From Gimesia sp. (GTDB lineage Bacteria > Planctomycetota > Planctomycetia > Planctomycetales > Planctomycetaceae): a stretch of DNA of 64,000 nucleotides. The stretch is taken from positions 1-64,000 of the forward strand of contig PAJV01000020.1 of assembly GCA_002706765.1 (NCBI GenBank), given 5' to 3'. A program made the translations under genes and the position numbers. Positions 8,298-16,151 of the stretch are shown in pieces (positions within the stretch are counted from its first letter, which is position 1; the number at the start of each line of letters is the position of its first letter). Below the pieces are notes generated by a model. It saw nothing but the letters and a program-made list of their open reading frames with translations. It was not told where the DNA came from and made no database searches.

Positions 8298-8695
8298 TTC
8301 AAGTTGATCGTCATGGCACCCCCGTGGCGATCGACACAGCTTCGGCCAGTCGCAATGAAGTGATTTTGATCGAGCCATTGCTTGAAAAAATGACAATGCA
8401 AAATCGACAAACCGAGCGTCTGGTCTATGACAGGGCCGCCGATTCGGACGGATTGCGTGATCGTCTTTGTGAGCAGGGAATCGATTTGATTTGTCCGCAT
8501 CGCAAGGGCCGTGTGAGGCCTGTGAAACAGGATGGCCGCAAACTCAGACGGTACAAACGACGCTGGATCGTCGAGCGAACCATCGCCTGGCTCCACAATT
8601 ACCGGCGGATTGTGACACGCTGGGAATACCATGATTATCTCTACGAAAGCTTTGTTATACTCGGATGTCTATTTACACTATTAAAACGGTTTTGA
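8294..8695 (+). CDS. IS5-family transposase, downstream frame (OrfB)
   Basis: Catalytic C-terminal part of the transposase: second catalytic Asp in VYDRAADSDGLRDRL and the Glu in WIVERTIAWLHNYRRI. Conserved sequence in this frame begins upstream of the ATG at 8294, near 8249, which shows that it is normally read as a fusion with OrfA by a -1 shift at 8240-8250. The overlap with OrfA is 4 bases by annotated starts, about 50 bases by conserved reading. Confidence 0.85.
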   Translation: MIQVDRHGTPVAIDTASASRNEVILIEPLLEKMTMQNRQTERLVYDRAADSDGLRDRLCEQGIDLICPHRKGRVRPVKQDGRKLRRYKRRWIVERTIAWLHNYRRIVTRWEYHDYLYESFVILGCLFTLLKRF

Positions 8696-8703
8696 GATGA
8701 CCT
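8688..8703 (-). repeat. IS right terminal inverted repeat
   Basis: Read inward from 8703 it is AGGTCATCTCAAAACC, sharing the TCTCAAAA core with the left end. CTAG at 8704-8707 follows directly. Confidence 0.75.
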
Positions 8704-8747
8704 CTAGAAATTTCTTTCCTAAAGAGACATTCGCGCGTTGCCTACGC

Positions 8748-9767
8748 TTACTGTTTCACTTTCTTCCCCGATCGGGTCTGGAACTGCCATTCGTCTTTCG
8801 GGTCGAGTTGCTGCTGGCAGGGTTTGCCCTGGAGCCAGACGCGGGCGTTTTCGTTTCGGCGGAGATAGGTGTCCCAGAATGCGGTGGTGACGGCCAGGAT
8901 CTCTTCATGATATTTGGGATTGCGGCGGATGCGGCCCGGGCGTTCGTTGCCGTCAGCAAAGGCGGAGTGCGGGGCGTCGATCAGCACGAGTTCGTATTTG
9001 TCGATCGTGTCGGGCAGACCCTGGTAGACTTTGCGGCGGTCTGCAACGGTGGTGTCGTTGATGGGGGAGGTGTCTTTCGTGCCGGTCAGCAGCATCCAGG
9101 GAATCTTCACCTCGCCAAAAGAAATCGCAGGATCGGTTCTGCCTTGCGTGCTGGGGCTGAACATGACGGCGGCTTCGATACGGGGATCGGTAAACCGCTG
9201 ACCGACGAGTCGCCAGGCCTGGCCGCTGACTCCCTGGGTGGTGATCGCACCATAGGAATGGCCTGACATGCCGATGTGCTGCAGGTCCAGCTTTTTGTGA
9301 AACGGGTGGGTAGAGTCATTATTCCACAGCGCCAGCTGATCCAGTACCGCCGAGACATCCTGGTAGCGGTCGACGGTATTCTGCAGCGTCGTCGCGGATT
9401 TCAATGCCTTGAGCCGTTCGAGCAGAGCCACTCCTTTCCAGACATCTTCATCGCTGCCGGCATGCTGCATGTAGACGACAACATAACCGCGGGCCGACCA
9501 GTGTTCTCCCAGATATTGACAGCCTTTCCGGGTACCACCCAGACCGTGGCTGAACAGGATTACCGGGGCGGCCTGCTTTTGTGCAGGGAGATAAATCCGC
9601 AGGGGAATGTCCCGGTCGCGGTTTTTGTCACGCATCGTGATGTCGATTGGTTTACCAGGATTGCCTTCTGTCGCTTTCAGGGGATTATAGGGTTCCGCCG
9701 AGGTCGAATGAGGGGCAGACAGCAGCAGACTGGCGGTCAGAAAGAGACAGAGTGACAGAAGTTTCAT
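8748..9767 (-). CDS. secreted alpha/beta hydrolase (dienelactone hydrolase/chlorophyllase-like)
   Basis: Exported hydrolase of 339 residues. A signal peptide (about 1-24) precedes an alpha/beta hydrolase fold: oxyanion-hole segment SHGLGG, nucleophile elbow GMSGHSYGA (Ser), a likely acid in LLTGTKD and a likely His in DAPHSAF. It acts on an ester or small acyl substrate that cannot be named from sequence. CAGGA stands eight bases ahead of ATG 9767. It ends about 40 bp from the right end of the IS, so its terminator region was probably altered by the event that removed half of lodA. Confidence 0.82.
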   Translation of the reverse strand: MKLLSLCLFLTASLLLSAPHSTSAEPYNPLKATEGNPGKPIDITMRDKNRDRDIPLRIYLPAQKQAAPVILFSHGLGGTRKGCQYLGEHWSARGYVVVYMQHAGSDEDVWKGVALLERLKALKSATTLQNTVDRYQDVSAVLDQLALWNNDSTHPFHKKLDLQHIGMSGHSYGAITTQGVSGQAWRLVGQRFTDPRIEAAVMFSPSTQGRTDPAISFGEVKIPWMLLTGTKDTSPINDTTVADRRKVYQGLPDTIDKYELVLIDAPHSAFADGNERPGRIRRNPKYHEEILAVTTAFWDTYLRRNENARVWLQGKPCQQQLDPKDEWQFQTRSGKKVKQ

Positions 9768-9960
9768 GGGTTCATCCTGCTTTAGCTTACTGCTTTATGA
9801 ACGAATGGATTTCGACAGTGAATGTCACTGATAGTGATCAAACCGCAGAGTTGCAAATTTGGCCACGACTATCTAACACACTGTAACAGTGGCCGTGTCG
9901 TTTGATTATATCAATTCTGAATTGAAATACGCAGGAAAATCTGGCGACCGCCTGGAGAGA

Positions 9961-11481
9961 TTACCGCAGAAACAGGCGATAGACGGGGTTGGCTGTTTCA
10001 TCGATGTGGCGGTAACCTAATGTTGCGAGGAAGTCCTGGAAGTCCGGCAACTCGGCATCGGGAACCTGGATGCCGACCAGGATGCGGCCGAAGTCGGAAC
10101 CCTGATTGCGGTAATGGAACAGGCTGATGTTCCAGCTGGGATGCATGTGCGAGAGAAATCGCATGAGGGCACCGGGTCGCTCGGGGAACTCAAAACGGTA
10201 GAGCCGTTCATTGCCGACGAGGGGACTGCGGCCCCCCACCATGTAACGGAGATGGTCTTTGGCCAGATCGTCGTCGACCAGGTCGAGGGCGACGAATCCC
10301 CGGGAGGCGAAGTCATCGGTGATTTCCGGGACTTCGCTGCGATTGCGGATCGACAGGCCGACCAGCACATGGGCTTCGCGTTCATCACAGATACGATAAC
10401 TGAACTCAGTGACACTCCGCTGGCCGACAATTTCGCAGAACTGTTTGAAACTGCCGCGTTCTTCCGGGATGGTGACGGCGAACAGGGCCTCGCGTTCTTC
10501 ACCGACCTCGGCCCGTTCGGCGACAAACCGCAGCCGGTCAAAATTCATGTTGGCACCGCAGGTGATGGCGACCAGATGCTGTCCCTGCAGTTGATGCTGC
10601 CTGGCATACTGCTTCATTCCGGCGATCCCCATCGCACCGGCGGGCTCGAGGATGCTGCGTGTATCTTCAAAGGCATCTTTGATGGCAGCGCAGACAGCGT
10701 CGGTATCGACGGTCACGAAATCGTCGACCAGTTCCTGTGTCAGGCGGAAAGTTTCCGTGCCCACCAGTTTGACGGCGGTACCATCGGAAAAGAGACCGAC
10801 ATCGGGCAGGCTGACCGGATGGCCCTCCTGGATCGACTGCAGCATGGCATTGGAGTCGGTCATCTGCACGCCGATGACTTTGATTTCGGGGCGAACCGCT
10901 TTGATATAGGCGGCGACGCCGGAGATAAGACCGCCGCCCCCGATGGCAACGAAGACGGCGTGAATGGGATGCTGGTGCTGACGGAGGATTTCCATGCCGA
11001 CCGTTCCCTGGCCGGCGATGACATCGGGATCATCAAACGGATGAACGAACACGTACTGGTACTGTTGCTGCAGTTCGAGTGCGTGCACGTAGGCATCGGA
11101 ATAGCTGTCGCCAAACAGGATGACCTGGGCTCCCAGGGCACGGACCGCGTCGGATTTCAGCTCGGGAGTGGTCACGGGCATGACAATATGCGCCTGGCAG
11201 CCGAGCTGTCGGGCACTGAGGGCGACTCCCTGGGCATGGTTTCCGGCGGAGGAGCAGACGACGCCCCGCGCGAGTTCGGCGGGTGTCAGACGTGACATCT
11301 TATTGTAGGCCCCGCGAAGTTTGAAGCTGTGGACCGGCTGTTTGTCTTCCCGCTTGAGCCAGATCTGGTTTCCCAGACGCGTTGACAGTTTTTCCGCCAG
11401 TTCCAGCGGGGATTCAATGGCGACATCATAGACGCGGGAATTAAGAATTCTCTGCAGATAGTCCAGCAAGCGGGTTTCCAT
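9961..11481 (-). CDS. ilvA: threonine ammonia-lyase, biosynthetic
   Basis: PLP enzyme converting L-threonine to 2-oxobutanoate and ammonia, the first committed step of isoleucine synthesis. The catalytic domain (about 1-330) has the Schiff-base lysine in SFKLRGAYNKM (K54), the SSAGNHAQGVA loop and the phosphate-binding GGGGLISG. The C-terminal part (about 330-506) holds two ACT-like subdomains (FAVTIPEERGSF and YRFEFPERPGAL), which in the long form bind isoleucine for feedback inhibition. Length (506) matches the regulated E. coli-type enzyme (514). It stands alone, away from other branched-chain genes. Confidence 0.96.
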   Translation of the reverse strand: METRLLDYLQRILNSRVYDVAIESPLELAEKLSTRLGNQIWLKREDKQPVHSFKLRGAYNKMSRLTPAELARGVVCSSAGNHAQGVALSARQLGCQAHIVMPVTTPELKSDAVRALGAQVILFGDSYSDAYVHALELQQQYQYVFVHPFDDPDVIAGQGTVGMEILRQHQHPIHAVFVAIGGGGLISGVAAYIKAVRPEIKVIGVQMTDSNAMLQSIQEGHPVSLPDVGLFSDGTAVKLVGTETFRLTQELVDDFVTVDTDAVCAAIKDAFEDTRSILEPAGAMGIAGMKQYARQHQLQGQHLVAITCGANMNFDRLRFVAERAEVGEEREALFAVTIPEERGSFKQFCEIVGQRSVTEFSYRICDEREAHVLVGLSIRNRSEVPEITDDFASRGFVALDLVDDDLAKDHLRYMVGGRSPLVGNERLYRFEFPERPGALMRFLSHMHPSWNISLFHYRNQGSDFGRILVGIQVPDAELPDFQDFLATLGYRHIDETANPVYRLFLR

Positions 11482-11727
11482 GAAGTGTGACTTTTCAAAG
11501 CTTTGGGAGAGTTAATGTTAACAGGTTTCTGATCTGACAAAATGGAACGGTTCGGGTTCGCATTGTATCAAGCCTGGTTCTGATTGTTCATCTACATGTG
11601 GTTTGCAGTGATCCGCTAGAATACAGGGAAAGACGTGATTAAACCAGTGTGCTGTCAGCAGGTGGTGTGGATCTGGTTTGCTGGTGTGGGAGAGTTTCTT
11701 CTACTGTGTGAACCGATCTGTCCGTTT

Positions 11728-11833
11728 CCTGCTGGCTGCGCTCGTCCCGGATGTGCATCCGGGAGCACCCTTTCTGTTGATATGGGACTGGTTGATCGAA
11801 CACTGTCGGGCAAGCCGACAGTGGCACGCGCAC
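11728..11833 (+). repeat. hairpin-bearing repeat, copy 1
   Basis: Shares with copy 2 the order CCTGCT-GCTGCGCTCG, a short palindrome, CACCCT, TTCTG, then a longer hairpin and GGCAC-CGCACG. The first palindrome is CCCGGATG-TG-CATCCGGG (11746-11763). The second is CACTGTCGG-GCAAG-CCGACAGTG (11801-11823), a perfect nine-pair stem with a five-base loop. Confidence 0.7.
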
Positions 11834-11883
11834 GTCTGATTTTGCAGGAGACTTTGCAATTAAGATAAGTGGTTTCCGGGTGC

Positions 11884-11906
11884 CATGGCCGGCTTGTCCG
11901 GCCGTG
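11884..11906 (-). repeat. inverted copy of the repeat hairpin
   Basis: CATGGCCGG-CTTGT-CCGGCCGTG: nine-pair stem (one G-T pair) and a five-base loop whose complement, ACAAG, matches the GCAAG loop of the hairpins in copies 1 and 2. Same geometry, opposite orientation, different stem bases. Confidence 0.55.
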
Positions 11907-11959
11907 CGAAGTGAGTAGGGGGGAAGTCTGGTTCTGGAAGGAACGCGGTAGCTGCGACC

Positions 11960-12066
11960 TCCTGCTCGCTGCGCTCGGCCCGAATTGCATTCGGGCTCAC
12001 CCTGCTTTTCTGAGTTAGGATGGATACTCAAAGCACTGTTGGGCAAGCCAAAAGTGGCACCCGCAC
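11960..12066 (+). repeat. hairpin-bearing repeat, copy 2
   Basis: Second direct copy. The first palindrome is now CCCGAAT-TGC-ATTCGGG (11979-11995) and the second CACTGTTGG-GCAAG-CCAAAAGTG (12034-12056, one mismatch). Relative to copy 1, G-C pairs in both stems have become A-T or T-A on both sides, so pairing is kept although the bases changed. Confidence 0.7.
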
Positions 12067-12593
12067 GGGGGAGAGGACAATGAGAGTTTGTTATTGTTGT
12101 GAGGTTCATTCTTGTGTTCGAACTATTGATCTGGAGTCCGTTGGCTGGTGTTTGTGGTTCGTTGCATGTTGGATTATTTTGTGGAAAGACAGGGGGGCGT
12201 CAAGGGGGATGAACAATCAATTGTGGCGATACGGGTTGATAAAGGACCGATGCTGGTGTGATCAGTGGCGGTGCCGGGGCGAAGCTCTGCGATGTGCGGC
12301 GACCCGCAGGGTTACATCACGAACGGGTGTGCTTTCAGGCAGTGCAAATCGGGAAAAAACAGGCTGTATTGCAGTGAAGATTCAGAACTACTGTGGCGTG
12401 TTTCAGTGCACTGTAAACTGGGCACGCGCGCGACTCAAAACAGCGCTTATCGCTGTTGGCGCGCCGCGGTCAAGTCGAATTTTCACAGTTGGAGAAATCT
12501 GAGCAGGTTTAAACAGATTTCTACTGAGATCAAAACGAACGCCGAGGGTGAGTGGTTTATCGAGGGGAATCGCGACCGGCTGGATAACCTGCA

Positions 12594-14684
12594 TCAGTCA
12601 GTCGTGGGACTGCTGATTTCACTGATTCGGGTCTGTTTCAGAGAGACGCGATCGGCATCCAGTTTCAGCTGGTAGGTAATCTGTCGACTTTTTCCCGTGG
12701 GTCGTATGTCGTCGGGATCACTGGTAAAGAGAGGAAAGATTCGCGTGATCGTCGAATCCTGCAAGACATAGCGATCGTTTCCGTAATAGCCGGCAGAGGG
12801 ATCCAGTGGGGGGAATTCGACCCTGGTCAATGCGTGTCTGCTGTTGAGCGTATAGATGAGCAGGGAGTCTGTTTCTTCATCGATCCGTACTGAAATGTAG
12901 ACTTCTGGTATTCGATCCTGATTGAGATCCCGGACCGACATACCAAGCACCATGCCATTGATCTGCTGGCGGATGGGCACGGACTGGACATGATGACTGG
13001 CTGATCCGAGAGAGAGGCTGTTACCGAAATGAACGTTGGGAGACTTCAGGTCAAAGGTAACAGCCTGGAATTTCTGAATCTGTCTGAATGGTTTTCCCGG
13101 ATTGACCCGGTATTTTGTAGCCTGTTCAAAGGCGAATGCCCGGGAAAGCAGTTTGGCATCATCCCCTTTTCGGCCGATAAGGGTGACTCCGATAGGGGAA
13201 CCGTCGTCATCCAGACCGAGTGGAATGGTAATCGCAGGATAACCGGCGGTTGCATAAAGCGGGGACTGGTCATTCGCCAGGCTGACGATCAGGTCGATCT
13301 CATTTTCGTTAAATATATTGTCGAGTATGTCTGCCGCCTGTTTACGAAGTTGCAAAGCCAGTTGCTGATATTGGTTTGTCAGATCGTTTTCGCTGGAGCC
13401 AACCTGATCTGCGAATTCACCGATCAGGGAACAACCATAGCGGACAAGCAGCTGCCCAAACGGGACGCGGATCTCAGGCTGCTGTTCGTTGTAATTTCTC
13501 AGATCATTCAGAGAAGCGACTGGTGCTCCCGCATTGATCAGGTAGCCGATCGAATCTTGAGCGAGCCCTATGAAAATCAGCCTGCTTAACGATGTGAGCT
13601 GTTCGGGCGGTAGCTGGATTGCCTGGGAGCTGGCGTGCGATTTCTGCAGCCCCCGATCGATTTTCTGCATGATCGCATGTTGTTCAGAAAACCATTCGAG
13701 GGGGAGAGCAGGGGCGGAAGACCAGAGAATCTCATCCCGTAATACGCCGACTGAAACGTTCCGCAGGGCTTCCGTATTTAAAGTGGCTGCATAATCGACG
13801 TCTGCCTGGTCCATTGCTGCCAGCATGATCGCAGCATCCGTGACATTGCGGGCCACAGGACCTGCTGAGTCCTGAAAGCGGACCAGGGGGATCACTCCCG
13901 TGCCGCTTACTACTCCCCGGCTGGGTTTCATACTCACACACCCATTTTGCGAAGCGGGTGAAATCAGTGAGCCCGATGTTTCAGTGCCAACACTGGCTGT
14001 CGTCAGATAAGCTGAGGTCGAAATTGCAGATCCACTGCTGGAACCGGAGACATCCAGTTCGGGAGCGTAAGGATTCACACCAGCGCCGCTGACGGCATTC
14101 GCACCCGAAGGGTCCATGGTTAAAGCACCTGCAAATTCAGAGAGACTGGCTTTTCCTAATATGACCGCACCGGCAGAACGCAGGCGGGTTACGAGTTCGG
14201 CATCCTTGTCGGGGCTGTGATTGAGCAGGATTTCGGCACCACAGGTCGTATGAAGGGGGGCCCTGGTATCGATGTTATCCTTAAGATTCACGGGTATGCC
14301 ATGCAGGGGACCGCGTTTCGAGTCTTTCCCCCTTGAAGCATCCGCGGTTCTGGCTTCCTGCAGCGCACGGGGATTGAGTTCGGTATAGCTGCGCAGGTTC
14401 TGATCGAAACGCTGGATACGATCGAGAAAGTAAAGGGTGAGTTCTTCCGAAGTCAGTCTGCCAGCCTCAAGGGCTGCCTGCAGATCCGAGATGGTAGCAT
14501 CAATCACCAGATCATGGATTTCCTCGGCTCTTGTCGCTTTGAAGCGATCCAGTGATTTTTGAAAAGGAGAAAAATCGAGTTCTCGCAGCCGCGGGTTCAG
14601 ATCTTCTGTCGCAGAGAGTTTTCCGACCAGTTGGGATAAAACCAGAACGAGTAAAATGGCATAGATCCGGCCGAGGCGATCCAT
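12594..14684 (-). CDS. exported amidase (amidase-signature family) with C-terminal extension
   Basis: Amidase-signature hydrolase of about 696 residues with a signal peptide (about 1-25). The Ser-cisSer-Lys triad is visible: K135 in PVNLKDNID, cis-Ser within GSSSG (214-218) and the nucleophile in GTETSGS (about S239). The catalytic domain ends near residue 520; the last about 170 residues form an extra domain I cannot name. I chose ATG 14684 because AAAGGAAG stands just upstream and it starts the signal peptide; an in-frame start 64 codons earlier (14876) would bury it. Substrate unknown. Confidence 0.85.
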   Translation of the reverse strand: MDRLGRIYAILLVLVLSQLVGKLSATEDLNPRLRELDFSPFQKSLDRFKATRAEEIHDLVIDATISDLQAALEAGRLTSEELTLYFLDRIQRFDQNLRSYTELNPRALQEARTADASRGKDSKRGPLHGIPVNLKDNIDTRAPLHTTCGAEILLNHSPDKDAELVTRLRSAGAVILGKASLSEFAGALTMDPSGANAVSGAGVNPYAPELDVSGSSSGSAISTSAYLTTASVGTETSGSLISPASQNGCVSMKPSRGVVSGTGVIPLVRFQDSAGPVARNVTDAAIMLAAMDQADVDYAATLNTEALRNVSVGVLRDEILWSSAPALPLEWFSEQHAIMQKIDRGLQKSHASSQAIQLPPEQLTSLSRLIFIGLAQDSIGYLINAGAPVASLNDLRNYNEQQPEIRVPFGQLLVRYGCSLIGEFADQVGSSENDLTNQYQQLALQLRKQAADILDNIFNENEIDLIVSLANDQSPLYATAGYPAITIPLGLDDDGSPIGVTLIGRKGDDAKLLSRAFAFEQATKYRVNPGKPFRQIQKFQAVTFDLKSPNVHFGNSLSLGSASHHVQSVPIRQQINGMVLGMSVRDLNQDRIPEVYISVRIDEETDSLLIYTLNSRHALTRVEFPPLDPSAGYYGNDRYVLQDSTITRIFPLFTSDPDDIRPTGKSRQITYQLKLDADRVSLKQTRISEISSPTTD

Positions 14685-15218
14685 ATAATCTTCCTTTGAA
14701 ATCCTTAAGAACAGAGTCAGAACGGACGGCGGCACATTGAGTTCATTCTGAATCCAAACTGTTTTACTACATCCTATACCGAAAGTACACGCTCCAATAC
14801 TGAGAGCCGTGCCGAGGGAAACCGAGCCCCGACAGGATGCTGTCGGAAACGGGAGCAGGGGGCCAATTCGTGTCACAAAGGGATTAACTCAACGCGTTTT
14901 TTTGAGACCACGTTGAGTGTCCAGTTCGATTGGAGGTCAGTTTGTCAACAATTCTTGCGTGAAATCAAACCTGTCTATGGTTATTGAAGGATTCTGTATT
15001 TCAAATTTATCACACATGTAATGAGCTGCTAAGCTATACCCTGTAAGGGCTTATGCCTTTTGCCCCGTTCCGGAAATTAAAAACGCAATCGCGTGCTGAG
15101 AAGGGGGCTCCTCTCCACAATCTCAGCAGTGACGTCTGTCCGAATTAATATTGCCAATCTGTTTCGATTAAATGTAGATATATCGCAATATTACGATATA
15201 ATGTTGTGTCAGGACAGG
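14685..15218. other. divergent promoter region
   Basis: About 530 bp between the amidase gene (minus) and the sulfide cassette (plus). It holds the promoter and inverted repeat of the sulfide cassette at its right end (15179-15202). An open frame from 15093 enters the permease gene but its first 40 or so codons lack membrane-protein character. Nothing else is recognisable. Confidence 0.5.
15179..15200. promoter_or_regulatory. operator candidate TATATCG-N8-CGATATA over a TATAAT box
   Basis: Perfect 7-bp inverted repeat (15179-15185 and 15194-15200) with an 8-bp AT-rich spacer. It overlaps a consensus -10, TATAAT, at 15197-15202, just ahead of the permease start. Sulfide/persulfide operons in other bacteria are controlled by thiol-switch repressors (BigR/SqrR of the ArsR family, CstR of the CsoR family) that bind AT-rich palindromes at the promoter. 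No such repressor gene is in this window, so the binder is inferred to act in trans. Confidence 0.5.
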
Positions 15219-16151
15219 ATGTCAGAGGGAATACTTCGACTACTGTCTGCGAATCAGAATCTCAGGACTGAACGGAACAGTATCGTGGTTTATATTTTGG
15301 CTGGTTCACTATTGATCGGGTTAACCTTAGGTCTGCTGGGGGCGGGTGGCTCAGCGATTACAGTTCCGGTACTGATCTACCTGGTCGGACACGGGACCAA
15401 GGAGTCTATAGCGGAATCAATGGCCATTGTGGGATTGATTGCCATCGCTGCAGCGATTCCCTATGCCAATGCGAAACAGATTGACTGGCGTAGTGTGTTC
15501 TGTTTTGGACTCCCTGGAATGCTGGGGACACTGGTGGGTGCCTGGTCAGGCGGACTGGCGGCAGAGGCCGTTCAGCTGGTCGTTTTTGGCAGCGTTCTCT
15601 TAGGGGCTGCGTTGATCATGCTTAGAAAACCAGAAACGATCGACGCTAACGGCAATGAGTCACCCAGGCGGTCCCCCGCCTGGAAAATGGTGCTGCAAGG
15701 CATTTTCGCCGGTCTTCTGACTGGCTTTGTCGGGGTGGGAGGCGGTTTTCTGATTGTGCCGGCCCTGGTCATCCTCGGCAAACTTCCCATGCGACTGGCA
15801 ATCGGGACCAGTCTGGTCATCATCGTATTTCAGGCTGCCGTTGGTTTTGCCAGGTACGAGTACTTTCTGTCAGCGAATCACATGTCAGTCGACTGGCAGA
15901 CGATATTGATTTTCGCAGTCATGGGTATCGTTGGCAGCATGATCGGCCGTCACATTAATACACGGTTGAACCAGCAAATGCTGAAATCGGTCTTTGCTGG
16001 ATTTCTGATTCTGCTGGGTGGGTTTGTCATAGTACGTGAGGGCGGCAAATACCTGCATCCTGCCGCGCCTGCTACTGCGGTGATAGTAGCTTCGAAGCAG
16101 ATTCAAGCGGAAAGTCAGATACCTGTTCACAATAACAAAGGAGAAGAGTGA
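15219..16151 (+). CDS. TauE/SafE (TSUP) family permease
   Basis: Polytopic inner-membrane protein of the sulfite-exporter TSUP family. Two homologous halves are visible, each with a G-rich motif near its first helix (LGLLGAGGSAITVPVL and TGFVGVGGGFLIVPAL), as in the family. In persulfide-detoxification operons such proteins are thought to export sulfite, sulfonate or other sulfur anions. The start is uncertain: ATG 15219 follows AGGACAGG and lies after the likely transcription start; ATG 15201 falls on the -10 box; GTG 15285 would begin right at the first helix. Its stop overlaps the next start by one base (TGATG), which implies translational coupling. Confidence 0.85.
   Translation: MSEGILRLLSANQNLRTERNSIVVYILAGSLLIGLTLGLLGAGGSAITVPVLIYLVGHGTKESIAESMAIVGLIAIAAAIPYANAKQIDWRSVFCFGLPGMLGTLVGAWSGGLAAEAVQLVVFGSVLLGAALIMLRKPETIDANGNESPRRSPAWKMVLQGIFAGLLTGFVGVGGGFLIVPALVILGKLPMRLAIGTSLVIIVFQAAVGFARYEYFLSANHMSVDWQTILIFAVMGIVGSMIGRHINTRLNQQMLKSVFAGFLILLGGFVIVREGGKYLHPAAPATAVIVASKQIQAESQIPVHNNKGEE

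Larger units (their letters stand above)
7770..8703 (+). mobile_element. IS5-family (IS427-like) insertion sequence, complete
   Basis: A 934-bp element with imperfect 16-bp terminal inverted repeats (7770-7785 and 8688-8703, 10 of 16 matching, core TCTCAAAA) and CTAG on both flanks. It encodes two overlapping transposase frames joined by a slippery A7G4 run, as in the IS427 group. Both halves of the DDE catalytic site are present and I see no disabling mutation, so it could still be active. It sits at the truncated edge of the lodA-like remnant. Confidence 0.88.
11482..12593. other. 1.1 kb gene-free region with hairpin repeats
   Basis: No convincing gene. Open frames on both strands (for example 11639-12109 minus and 12020-12502 plus) give Cys/Trp/Arg-rich nonsense with no domain. 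The left half holds two direct copies of a roughly 105-bp repeat and a third, inverted hairpin; the right half (12070-12593) has nothing I recognise. Confidence 0.65.

Noticed and set aside
10114..11295. 393-codon plus-strand frame opposite ilvA
   Set aside because: It is the reverse complement of the well-conserved threonine deaminase gene and its translation has no recognisable domain.
11639..12502. Open frames in the repeat region (156 codons minus, 160 codons plus)
   Set aside because: Composition is rich in Cys, Trp and Arg with no domain, and the frames run through hairpin repeats. More likely non-coding.
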